A stretch of 13,611 bases of DNA. Source: Planctomycetes bacterium UBA1662 (GTDB lineage: Bacteria; Planctomycetota; UBA8108). The translations under genes were made by a program, and so were the position numbers. The first letter of the stretch is position 1. Each line of letters opens with the position of its first letter. Below, in pieces: positions 6,557-13,611 of this stretch. Under the pieces are notes generated by a model that had not been told where the DNA came from, did not search any database, and worked only from the letters and a program-made list of their open reading frames with translations. Location of the stretch: NCBI GenBank assembly GCA_002320775.1, contig DCKY01000050.1:10453-24063 (forward strand), given 5' to 3'.

Positions 6557-7917
6557 GCCAAGAACACAACATCTCCCGTCGAACTGTCCTGCGTGGACTT
6601 GGGGCCTCGCTTGCCCTTCCTTTCCTGGAGGCCATGTCGCCCGCGGTTGCCGCTGCCGAATCCGTGTCGGCCACCGGCGCCCCGGTCCGGATGGCCTTCT
6701 GCTTCGTTCCCAATGGAGTCAACCTCAAGAACTGGATTCCAGAGAGCGCCGGAAGCGACTACAAGATGCCCTGGAGCCTGCAGCCGTTGAGCGCTGTTCG
6801 CGATGACCTGCTGGTGCTCACAGGCCTGACCCATGACAAGGGCCGGGCTAATGGCGATGGCGCCGGCGACCATGCCCGCTCCGCGTCGGTTTTTCTGACC
6901 GGGGCGCAGCCGGTGAAGACGCATGGTTCGGGAATCCGGGTTGGCATGTCGGTTGACCAGACCGCCGCCCGGAAGATCGGCGACCTCACGAAGTTTTCCT
7001 CGCTCGAGCTCGGTTGCGATGGAGGCCGCAATTCCGGCAATTGCGACTCGGGTTACAGCTGCGCCTATTCGAACAATATTTCCTGGACCAGCGAGACCAC
7101 TCCCAATTCGAAGGAGGTGGATCCGCGTCGCGCTTTCGATCGTCTCTTCGGTAACGGGAAGCAGCGCGAGGAGGCCGACAACAAGGCTCGCCGACTGAGT
7201 CGAAGGCTCAGTATTCTGGACTTTGTTCTCGATGATGCCCGTCGGCTGAATTCGAGGCTTGGCAGCCATGACCGCGGCAAGCTGGATGAGTATTTCTCCG
7301 GGGTCAGGGATCTCGAGAAGCGCCTGGCCAAGGTCCACAGCTCCAGCTCGGCGACGGATGTCGAGGCGCCCGCGGGCCTTCCGGATGCTCCCGGCCGCAG
7401 GATGGCCTTCAAGCAGCACGTCAACCTGATGACGGACCTGATGGTGCTCGCTTTCCAGGCGGACGTTACCCGCGTCTCATCCCTGATGTTCGCGCGTGCC
7501 GGCAGCAACAGGAGCTACCGTGAGGTCTCTGTTCCCGATGGCCATCACGGCCTTTCTCATCACCAGGGCAGAGAGTCCAACCTCGAGAAGATTCGCAGGA
7601 TCGACCGTTTCCACGTCGAGCAGTTCGCCTATTTTGTCGAGAGGCTGAAGTCGGTGAGGGAGGGCGATGGCACCCTCCTTGACAACTGCATGATTCTTTA
7701 CGGCAGCGGTATCAGCGACGGCAATCGCCACAACAATGAGAACCTTCCCCTGGTCCTGGCCGGCCGGGGAGGCGGCTCCATCGATACCGGACGCCATATT
7801 ATCTACGACCAGGAAACTCCGGCCTGTAACCTGTTCGTCTCGATGCTCCAGCGCGCAGGCGCCTCGGTTGATTCCTTCGGGGACTCCACCGGTGCGCTCC
7901 GTTATCTCACCACCTGA
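6553..7917 (+). CDS. Tat-exported DUF1552 protein
   Basis: A 454-residue protein starting with a twin-arginine signal, SRRTVLRGL (8-16), followed by a hydrophobic stretch and an AVAAAES cleavage region near residue 36. The mature part shows DUF1552 hallmarks: MAFCFVPNGVN (47-57), GDHARSASVFLTG (105-117), a Cys-rich patch (Cys155, Cys164, Cys170) and the C-terminal LYGSGISDGNRHNN block (382-395). DUF1552 proteins are regularly encoded beside DUF1592 proteins and are exported folded. I believe their fold is related to DUF1501 and the alkaline-phosphatase superfamily, but that needs a structural comparison. The ATG at 6553 overlaps the upstream TGA as ATGA, with a purine-rich GGAGGAG 12 nt upstream, so translational coupling is likely. 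The partner function is unknown. Confidence 0.92.
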   Translation: MSQEHNISRRTVLRGLGASLALPFLEAMSPAVAAAESVSATGAPVRMAFCFVPNGVNLKNWIPESAGSDYKMPWSLQPLSAVRDDLLVLTGLTHDKGRANGDGAGDHARSASVFLTGAQPVKTHGSGIRVGMSVDQTAARKIGDLTKFSSLELGCDGGRNSGNCDSGYSCAYSNNISWTSETTPNSKEVDPRRAFDRLFGNGKQREEADNKARRLSRRLSILDFVLDDARRLNSRLGSHDRGKLDEYFSGVRDLEKRLAKVHSSSSATDVEAPAGLPDAPGRRMAFKQHVNLMTDLMVLAFQADVTRVSSLMFARAGSNRSYREVSVPDGHHGLSHHQGRESNLEKIRRIDRFHVEQFAYFVERLKSVREGDGTLLDNCMILYGSGISDGNRHNNENLPLVLAGRGGGSIDTGRHIIYDQETPACNLFVSMLQRAGASVDSFGDSTGALRYLTT

Positions 7918-7981
7918 ATCGTCCATTCCGGGGAGCCGCCAGCTCGGTTTTACTTCAATGGTGTTTTCTCGAGATATGGTG

Positions 7982-10306
7982 ATGGCCGTGCGGAAAGCCG
8001 CCCTCCTCCTGGCGTTTCTGATGGTCCCCGCGGCGGCCATCTCGCAGCAAAAGGAGGCCGATCCGGCCAAGCTGGCCGAGAGGCTTTCGAGTTCGAGCAA
8101 GGAGGCTCGCCGCCAGGCGGCTTTCGAGTTGGCGCGGCTCGGTAAAAAAGCTGAGCCCGCCCTGGCGGCGCTGATCAAGGCGCTCGGTGATCGCGACCAG
8201 CAGGTTCTCTTCCAGGTGGCCCGGGCACTGGCCGGTCTCGGCCCGGTGGCCGAGGCCGCTGTGCCGGGACTCATAAAAAACCTGCTCTCCGGCGACCGGC
8301 AGGTGAGCTACCGTTCCGCTTACGCCCTTGGACAGATCGGAAAGGCGGCGGTACCGGAGCTCATCAAGCTGCTCACCTCCAGCTCTTCGAAGGCTCGCGC
8401 GGCGGCGGCCCGTTCCTTGTCCTGGATCAAGCCCCCGCCACAAGCCGCCTTCGGCCCGCTTATCGAGACTCTCAGGGATTCAGACAAAACCGTGAACCGC
8501 AACGCCAGCGAGGCCCTCGGCAGCTACGGCAAGGCCGCCGCTCCCGCCCTGGCGAAGGCGCTTGGCGCCGCGGAGCCCGTGATCCGCAGGGGCGCGGCCC
8601 GCGCTCTCAGGCTGATGGCAGCGGGAGCCGAACCCGCGGAGACGGCGCTGGTGGAGGCGCTCGGTGATGCCGATGCGTCCGTTCGCGGCTCCGCTGTTTC
8701 CGCGCTCAGTAAGCTCGGTGTTCCTGTCGGAAAGCTTGTCCCTTTACTGATGGCTCGCCTCGAGGATTCTGAATCGTCTGTCCGAAGCGCGGCGGTCCAG
8801 GCTCTCTCTCGGCAGCGGCCCGCGGACGTGGCCCGCGAGTTGGCCGCCCTGCTTGATGGGGCGGGGGAGGAGACGATCGAGGCCGTGGCGCTCGTTGCTG
8901 AACGTCTTGGCGCTCGTGCTCGCGCGGTCTTGCCGGGCTTGATCACCGCGGCGGCGCGTATCGGCGAGCTTCGCCCGGAGACTTCTCTGGCCCGCGCGCT
9001 GGGAGTTTTCGGCGATGAGGCGGCCGTGCTCCTGCTGAAAGAATTATCCGTGGAGGGGCTCTCTACTGAGAGAGCCGAGCGGCTCATCCTCGCCCTGGGT
9101 TTTACGGCCAGGTCGTCTGTTGGCCGTTTGCGCGGCGCCCTTGGCAAGGGCACTGGCCTGGTGCGTCTTGGCGCCGCGAAGGCTCTCGGCAAGGCCGCCG
9201 AGGCGGGAAAAGAAGCGCTGCCGGAGCTGCTGGCGGGGCTCGAGGACGATGAGTCGCGCGTTCGCGCCGCCTGTATCGGCTCCCTGGCGGCCCTCGGCTT
9301 TCCCGTCAAGGAGTACGCCGGGGCCCTTCTCGAGCTGATTGAAGATCCGGACGAAAAAGTCAGGGCGGCCGCGGTTTCAGCCGCCGGTGAGTTGGAGACC
9401 GACCAGCAGGTGAAGCTGCTACCGATCCTGGTGAGATCGCTGGCCGACAGCTCGGTGGAGATCCGCCGTGCCGCTGCGGCCTCCCTGGGTTCCGCGGGCC
9501 CGGCGATGGCGAAGGCAGAGCCGGCCCTCCTGGCCGCTCTCAAAGATCCGGACCCGGGGGTTCGCGCTCTCGCGGCCCGCGCCCTGGGGTCGCTGGGTGG
9601 CGATGGGGCCGGGTTGGCCGGCGAGCTGCCTCGCCTGCTCAAGGACAAAGACCAGGCTGTGCGCCACGCTGCTGTTGAGGCCCTGGGCGGCTTCTCGACA
9701 GGGATCGAGGCGGCCGCGCCATCCCTGGGCGCCCTGGCATCCACAGCAGGGGAAGCCGAAGCACTTCGGGTGGCCGCCGTCGGGGCGCTCATGAAGACCG
9801 GGGACAAGGCCCCCGAGGCCCAGGAGTTGTTGTTGTCCCTGCTCAAGGAGGCTCCGGTCAAGGTTCGCATGGCGAGCGCCAGGGCGCTCGTTGTTTGCCG
9901 TCGGGACACCTCGAAAGTCGTCGCGGCGCTGGCGGCCGTCATTGCGGGAGAGAACGCCGATGTTCGCCGGGCCGCGGTCGAGGCGGCCGGAGAGCTCGGC
10001 TCAGAGGCGGAGGGCGCGGCACCCGCGCTCTTCGAGCTCCTTGGAGATGAATACACCCGGGCGATGGGCTTTGAGGCCCTGAAGAAGATCGAGCCGAGAG
10101 ATGTCTCTCTCCTGCGCAAGGCGTTGAGCCACGAGGATCGCTATGTCAGGGGCTTCGCCTGCTCCTGCCTGGGGAAGCTTGGCGCGGGGGCGAAGGATGC
10201 GCTTGAGGACCTTAAGAAGGCTTCTCGCACCCGGAGCCGGACGCTGCGAGACCTTGTCAGGAAGACCATCAAGCTCATCGAAGATGATCTTGCGAGGAAG
10301 GACTGA
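7982..10306 (+). CDS. Exported HEAT-repeat protein, all-repeat
   Basis: A 774-residue protein with a short Sec-type signal (MAVRKAALLLAFLMVPAAAIS, residues 1-21, cleavage expected before QQ). About 23 consecutive helical repeats of 30-35 residues fill the rest. Typical units read 'LPELLAGLEDDESRVRAACI..LAALG', with the D/E-x-x-V-R pair between helices marking HEAT repeats of the PBS-lyase-like/HEAT_2 type. No heme site, enzyme domain or membrane anchor is visible, so a binding or scaffold solenoid is the best reading. Upstream in-frame starts (7736 and the next 70-odd codons) run through the DUF1552 gene in another frame and look non-coding. ATGs at 7958, 7976 and 7982 remain; 7982 has a GAG 8 nt upstream, and 7976 adds only two residues. 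The gene begins 64 bp after the DUF1552 stop, same strand. The ligand is unknown. Confidence 0.88.
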   Translation: MAVRKAALLLAFLMVPAAAISQQKEADPAKLAERLSSSSKEARRQAAFELARLGKKAEPALAALIKALGDRDQQVLFQVARALAGLGPVAEAAVPGLIKNLLSGDRQVSYRSAYALGQIGKAAVPELIKLLTSSSSKARAAAARSLSWIKPPPQAAFGPLIETLRDSDKTVNRNASEALGSYGKAAAPALAKALGAAEPVIRRGAARALRLMAAGAEPAETALVEALGDADASVRGSAVSALSKLGVPVGKLVPLLMARLEDSESSVRSAAVQALSRQRPADVARELAALLDGAGEETIEAVALVAERLGARARAVLPGLITAAARIGELRPETSLARALGVFGDEAAVLLLKELSVEGLSTERAERLILALGFTARSSVGRLRGALGKGTGLVRLGAAKALGKAAEAGKEALPELLAGLEDDESRVRAACIGSLAALGFPVKEYAGALLELIEDPDEKVRAAAVSAAGELETDQQVKLLPILVRSLADSSVEIRRAAAASLGSAGPAMAKAEPALLAALKDPDPGVRALAARALGSLGGDGAGLAGELPRLLKDKDQAVRHAAVEALGGFSTGIEAAAPSLGALASTAGEAEALRVAAVGALMKTGDKAPEAQELLLSLLKEAPVKVRMASARALVVCRRDTSKVVAALAAVIAGENADVRRAAVEAAGELGSEAEGAAPALFELLGDEYTRAMGFEALKKIEPRDVSLLRKALSHEDRYVRGFACSCLGKLGAGAKDALEDLKKASRTRSRTLRDLVRKTIKLIEDDLARKD

Positions 10307-10343
10307 GCGGTGTTTCCGGCCCGCTTTTTGACTTCTCCCGCAA

Positions 10344-10360
10344 AAGGCCTTTATGGCCTT
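10344..10360 (+). promoter_or_regulatory. Small hairpin after the HEAT gene
   Basis: AAGGCC (10344-10349) and GGCCTT (10355-10360) form a six-pair stem with a 5-nt loop, 37 bp after the HEAT stop codon. No T-run follows, so it would be at most a weak terminator, pause or RNA-stability element. A TTGACT at 10328-10333 just upstream resembles a -35 box but has only poor -10 partners. Confidence 0.3.
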
Positions 10361-10387
10361 CAGCCCGAGCGAGTAAGATGTTTCCTG

Positions 10388-10418
10388 TATGCCGCGGAGC
10401 GATGTTGACGGCGGCATA
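10388..10418 (+). promoter_or_regulatory. Perfect 8-bp inverted repeat upstream of the DUF1549/DUF1553 gene
   Basis: TATGCCGC (10388-10395) and GCGGCATA (10411-10418) are exactly complementary and separated by 15 nt. They end 21 nt before the start codon and just upstream of its Shine-Dalgarno. It could be an operator or a leader hairpin affecting initiation. A TAAGAT at 10374-10379 would place a transcript start close to the left arm. The match is short enough for chance to remain possible. Confidence 0.4.
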
Positions 10419-10426
10419 GCCTTATC

Positions 10427-10431
10427 GAGGT
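10427..10431 (+). promoter_or_regulatory. Shine-Dalgarno fixing the DUF1549/DUF1553 start
   Basis: GAGGT lies 8 nt before the ATG at 10440. It favours that start over the in-frame ATG at 10389, which lies within an inverted-repeat arm and would put 17 non-signal residues ahead of the signal peptide. Confidence 0.6.
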
Positions 10432-10439
10432 ACGCCAAC

Positions 10440-13340
10440 ATGTTTCACAAGATCATTTTCTTCCTGTGCGCCGCGTTCTTTTTCGCGGCCGGTCTGCGGG
10501 CCGAGGATGTTTCACCCGGGTTGCCTCCCGCGGCGGACCGCAAGGTGAGCTACGAGGCGGATGTGAAGCCGTTGCTGGAGCGCTCCTGCTATCGCTGCCA
10601 TCAGGGGGTCAAGCACAAGGGAGACCTCCGGCTTGATCGGAAATCAGCCGCGCTGCGCGGTGGAGAGTCCGGCAAGGTGCTCCTGGCCGGCAAGAGCGCC
10701 GAGAGCGTGTTGATTCACCTGGTGGCGGGTACGGACCCGAAGAAGGTCATGCCTCCCGGCCGGAGCAAGCGTCTCACCGCGGCCGAGGTGGGCGTGCTGC
10801 GCGCCTGGGTCGATCAGGGGATAGATTGGCCCGAAAAATTCGCCGGTGAGGACGCTGCCAGCAGGACGCATTGGGCCTTCCGGCCGCTCATCATGGTCAA
10901 TCCCGCGGCGGTCTCGGATCCCGACTGGGTGCGTACCACGATTGATCACTTTGTTCTTCTGCGGCTGGACCAGGAGGGTCTGAAGCCGGCTCCCGAAGCG
11001 GATCGTCACACGATGATTCGCCGGCTCTCGCTTGACCTGACCGGTCTGCCGCCGACGGTCGCGGAGGTGGATGCCTTTGTCAACGATAAGAGCGACCGAG
11101 CCTATGAGAGCCTGGTGGATCGCCTGCTGGCCTCGAAGGGCTACGGAGAGCGCTGGGCGCGTGTCTGGCTCGACCTGGCTCGCTACGCTGACTCCGCCGG
11201 CTACGCGCAGGACCCCGAGAGAACCATCTGGGCTTACCGCGACTGGGTGATCGGGGCGATCAACTCCAACATGCCCTTCGATCAGTTCACGATTGAGCAG
11301 CTCGCCGGTGACATGCTGCCGAACGCGACGGAGTCGCAGAAGATCGCCACGGGCTTCCATCGCAATACGATGACCAACTCCGAGGGCGGTACCGATGACG
11401 AGGAGTTCCGGGTGGCGGCGGTCGTTGACCGCGTGAACACCACGATGCAGGTCTGGATGGGTATGACCTTTGGTTGCGCTCAATGCCACAGCCATAAATA
11501 CGATCCTATCTCCCAGGAAGAGTACTACAGGTTCTTCGCCATCTGGAACCAGAGCGAGGACGCCGATCGGGGCAATGAGAGCCCGACCCTCAAGGTGACT
11601 TCGGAGGCTCAGAAGCTCCAGCGGGCCGGGTATGAAAAGGAGATCGAGGCGCTCGAGAAGAAGCGTGTAGAGGAGGCCGCCGCGGGGGCGACGATCAAGC
11701 TCGACGAAGGTCCGATCCAGGCGCGCTTCGTTCGGGTCGAGATCCCCGGGCGCAAGGCCTTCCTCTCCCTGGCCGAGGTGCAGGTCTTCAGCGGCGGAGG
11801 GAATGTCGCCGTCAAGGGAAAGGCGACCCAGTCGAGCACCGGATTCAGCGGCCCGCCCGCCCTGGCGATCGACGGAAATACCGACGGCGACTACCACACC
11901 GCAAAATCGACGACTCATACGCTGGAGGACCAGGGCCCCTGGTGGGAGGTGGACCTCGGGTCAACCCGTCGTGTTGACAAGGTCATCCTCTGGAATCGAA
12001 CGGATGGAGGTGTCGGCTCTCGCCTAACCGGTTTCCGGGTGGCGTTGCTGGATGGGGGGCGCAAGCCGGTATTCGTCCAACGCCAGGCCGCCGCGCCCAT
12101 GCCCAGCAGCGAGCTCGCCGTGCCCGAGAGCGGCGCGAAGCTCAGCGCCGCGCAGAAAAAAGAGATTCTCGCCTTTTCAGGCAGCGCCGGGGCCTCTCCC
12201 GAGGCCGCGAAGATCGCCGAGCTGAAAAAGAAGATCGAGGGGCTCAAGACGACGACCACGCCGGTCATGGCCGAGCGCCCCGCGAATCGCATGCGGAAGA
12301 CCAACATCCATGTTCGGGGGAACTTCAAGCAGAAGGGGCGAGAGGTTCAGCCGGGGATCCCGGCGATCTTCCCCGCCCTGCCCGAGGGCAGCAAGCCGGA
12401 CCGCCTGGGCGTCGCGCGCTGGCTTGTGGATAGCCGGAATCCGCTGACGGCCAGGGTGATCGTCAATCGCTATTGGGAGCAGCTCTTCGGTATCGGCCTG
12501 GTGGAGACCAGCGAAGACTTCGGGCTCCAGGGGGAGAAGCCCTCCCATCGGGCCCTGCTCGACCACCTCGCTCTCTACCTGTTGCGTGAGAAGTGGGACA
12601 TTCGCAAGCTGCTGAAGTTTATCGTCACCTCGAGGGTCTACCGGCAGTCATCGAGGGTGACGGCTGAGCTTGCCGAGAAGGATCCGCGCAATCGCCTGCT
12701 CGCCCGCGGGCCGCGTCTGCGGCTGTCGGCTGAGATGGTCAGAGACCAGGCGCTGGCGGTGAGCGGCCTCCTTGACCGCAAGATGTTCGGACCCTCCGTT
12801 CGGCCTCCTCAGCCGGCGCTTGGCATCAGGGCGGCCTTTGGCGGTTCAACCGACTGGAAAACCAGCGCCGGCGGCGACAAGTACCGCCGCGGACTCTACA
12901 CCAAGTGGCGGCGGACCTCTCCGTATCCCTCGATGGTCACCTTCGATGCTCCCAGCCGCGAGTTCTGCACGATCCGCCGCATCAGCACCAACACGCCCCT
13001 GCAGGCCCTGGTGACCCTGAATGACCCGGTCTACGTCGAGGCCGCGCAGGTCCTGGCGCGCCGCCTGCTGGTTGAGGGTGGGGCTGGCACGGCCGACAGG
13101 GCGGCCTTCGCCTTCCGGCTGGTGCTCGCGCGTCCGCCCATGGAAAAAGAAAAAAAGCTGCTGCTGGAGCTCTTCACCGAAAGTCGAAAGCTCTTCGCCG
13201 GAAAGCCCGATGAGGCTAAGAAGCTGGCGACCTCCTACGCCGGGGCGGCGCCGAAGGGGGCTGAGCTCGCCGACCTGGCGGCCTGGACCGTCGTCGGCAA
13301 TGTTCTCTTAAACCTGGATGAAACGATAGCGAGACCATGA
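10440..13340 (+). CDS. Exported di-heme PSCyt1-DUF1549-F5/8C-DUF1553 protein
   Basis: A 966-residue protein with a Sec-type signal (1-21, cleavage expected after LRA). Domains in order are PSCyt1 with heme motif CYRCH (50-54) and the MPP loop (104-106), then DUF1549 (about 165-375) with WLDLARYADSAGY (243-255) and a second heme motif CAQCH (346-350). A charged helical stretch (391-414) precedes an F5/8 type C (discoidin-like) domain (about 426-540; LAEVQVF, AIDGNTDG, PWWEVDLG), and another charged helix follows (588-604). DUF1553 comes last (about 655-925; RVIVNRYWEQLFG, NTPLQALVTLNDPVYVEAA). Two CxxCH sites predict c-type heme. The F5/8C fold commonly binds glycans or surfaces. The reaction is unknown; these proteins are characteristic of planctomycetes and verrucomicrobia and normally sit beside DUF1501. 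The stop overlaps the DUF1501 start as ATGA. Confidence 0.93.
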   Translation: MFHKIIFFLCAAFFFAAGLRAEDVSPGLPPAADRKVSYEADVKPLLERSCYRCHQGVKHKGDLRLDRKSAALRGGESGKVLLAGKSAESVLIHLVAGTDPKKVMPPGRSKRLTAAEVGVLRAWVDQGIDWPEKFAGEDAASRTHWAFRPLIMVNPAAVSDPDWVRTTIDHFVLLRLDQEGLKPAPEADRHTMIRRLSLDLTGLPPTVAEVDAFVNDKSDRAYESLVDRLLASKGYGERWARVWLDLARYADSAGYAQDPERTIWAYRDWVIGAINSNMPFDQFTIEQLAGDMLPNATESQKIATGFHRNTMTNSEGGTDDEEFRVAAVVDRVNTTMQVWMGMTFGCAQCHSHKYDPISQEEYYRFFAIWNQSEDADRGNESPTLKVTSEAQKLQRAGYEKEIEALEKKRVEEAAAGATIKLDEGPIQARFVRVEIPGRKAFLSLAEVQVFSGGGNVAVKGKATQSSTGFSGPPALAIDGNTDGDYHTAKSTTHTLEDQGPWWEVDLGSTRRVDKVILWNRTDGGVGSRLTGFRVALLDGGRKPVFVQRQAAAPMPSSELAVPESGAKLSAAQKKEILAFSGSAGASPEAAKIAELKKKIEGLKTTTTPVMAERPANRMRKTNIHVRGNFKQKGREVQPGIPAIFPALPEGSKPDRLGVARWLVDSRNPLTARVIVNRYWEQLFGIGLVETSEDFGLQGEKPSHRALLDHLALYLLREKWDIRKLLKFIVTSRVYRQSSRVTAELAEKDPRNRLLARGPRLRLSAEMVRDQALAVSGLLDRKMFGPSVRPPQPALGIRAAFGGSTDWKTSAGGDKYRRGLYTKWRRTSPYPSMVTFDAPSREFCTIRRISTNTPLQALVTLNDPVYVEAAQVLARRLLVEGGAGTADRAAFAFRLVLARPPMEKEKKLLLELFTESRKLFAGKPDEAKKLATSYAGAAPKGAELADLAAWTVVGNVLLNLDETIARP

Positions 13341-13611
13341 CAGATCAACTTTTCCAACACCCAGCTCCCGGGGACCTCTTCGCTCCGACCCGCCGCCATT
13401 TTTTGCGCGATTGCTCGATGGGGCTCGGCGCCATGGCCCTGGCGTCGCTGTCCGCCGAGGAGAGCGCGGCCTCCGAGCCGCTGGCCTCCCGGCAGCCCCA
13501 TTTCGCCCCGGCGGTGAAGAACGTCATTTTTCTCCACATGGCCGGCTCTCCGCCGCACCTCGATCTCTTTGACTACAAGCCCGAGCTGGTCAAGCATACC
13601 GGAGAGCCCTG
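13337..13611 (+). CDS. DUF1501 protein, N-terminal part (cut by window edge)
   Basis: An open frame from ATG 13337 runs off the right edge with 91 complete codons and no stop. The N-terminus has a Tat-like signal, TRRHFLRDCSMGLGAMALASL region (residues 18-38), and then the diagnostic DUF1501 opening 'VKNVIFLHMAGSPPHLDLFDYKPEL' (positions about 61-85). DUF1501 proteins are exported, belong to the alkaline-phosphatase/sulfatase-like superfamily and are the standard partner of DUF1549/DUF1553 proteins. The ATGA overlap with the upstream stop indicates coupled expression. Whether the metal-binding residues are present cannot be judged, because most of the domain lies outside the window. Confidence 0.88.
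   Translation, partial: MTDQLFQHPAPGDLFAPTRRHFLRDCSMGLGAMALASLSAEESAASEPLASRQPHFAPAVKNVIFLHMAGSPPHLDLFDYKPELVKHTGEP

Noticed and set aside
4136..7419. Three long minus-strand open frames (4136-5113, 5216-6190, 6469-7419)
   Set aside because: They mirror the DUF1592 and DUF1552 genes, have low-complexity Arg/Ala/Gly composition, and show no motifs or credible starts.
7736..7981. N-terminal extension of the HEAT protein to 7736
   Set aside because: The extra residues come from another frame of the DUF1552 gene and would bury the signal peptide after 82 residues.
8524..10119. 531-codon open frame on the minus strand inside the HEAT gene
   Set aside because: The translation is dominated by Ser, Ala, Arg and Pro with no recognisable motif. 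It is the expected antisense shadow of a GC-rich, repeat-biased gene whose plus-strand translation is clearly HEAT repeats.
10644..11918. 424-codon open frame on the minus strand inside the DUF1549/DUF1553 gene
   Set aside because: It is opposite well-conserved heme and DUF1549 motifs. Its own translation has no domain, signal or plausible ribosome site.

Overview
The window is about 13.6 kb of GC-rich DNA (I estimate above 60% GC) from a free-living bacterium, most likely of the Planctomycetota/Verrucomicrobiota (PVC) group. That placement rests on the gene content of the right-hand two thirds. These genes encode exported proteins built from domains first described in planctomycetes (PSCyt/PSD, i.e. 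DUF1549, DUF1553, DUF1585, DUF1587, DUF1588, DUF1592, DUF1595), with their usual partners DUF1552 and DUF1501 and a HEAT-repeat protein. Some acidobacteria and myxobacteria carry similar genes, so the phylum call is an inference.

Layout, left to right. (1) A minus-strand class I/II PLP-dependent aminotransferase (68-1240). (2) A divergently transcribed, minimal soluble Hanks-type Ser/Thr kinase (1415-2257). It overlaps tail-to-tail by 22 bp with (3) a minus-strand three-gene operon (3950 to 2236): a DUF1805/YunC-like small protein, a canonical PAP2 phosphatase that starts at a TTG overlapping the previous stop, and an Aur1-type PAP2_3 protein. (4) A 218-bp divergent intergenic region (3951-4168) with a perfect 14-nt palindrome, a 32-bp dyad and a plausible sigma70-type promoter. 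(5) A plus-strand set of five genes running off the right edge: DUF1592-family di-heme protein (4169-6556), DUF1552 protein (6553-7917), exported HEAT-repeat protein (7982-10306), PSCyt1-DUF1549-F5/8C-DUF1553 di-heme protein (10440-13340) and the start of a DUF1501 protein (13337 to edge).

The plus-strand cluster is the main point of interest. It joins two pairs that are usually seen separately, DUF1592+DUF1552 and DUF1549/DUF1553+DUF1501. Each pair is translationally coupled by an ATGA overlap, and a secreted helical-repeat protein lies between them. All five products carry export signals: Sec-type for the two cytochrome-like proteins and the HEAT protein, twin-arginine for DUF1552 and Tat-like for DUF1501. 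Both large cytochrome-like proteins contain an apparent carbohydrate-binding insert. I infer an exported heme-dependent apparatus acting on a polymer, probably a glycan, outside the cytoplasm, with the HEAT protein as a possible scaffold. The sequence does not prove the substrate or the chemistry.

No rRNA, tRNA, CRISPR array, insertion sequence or phage gene was recognised. Apart from the window edges, the only intergenic gaps above 100 bp are 1241-1414, 3951-4168 and 10307-10439, and each is described below.
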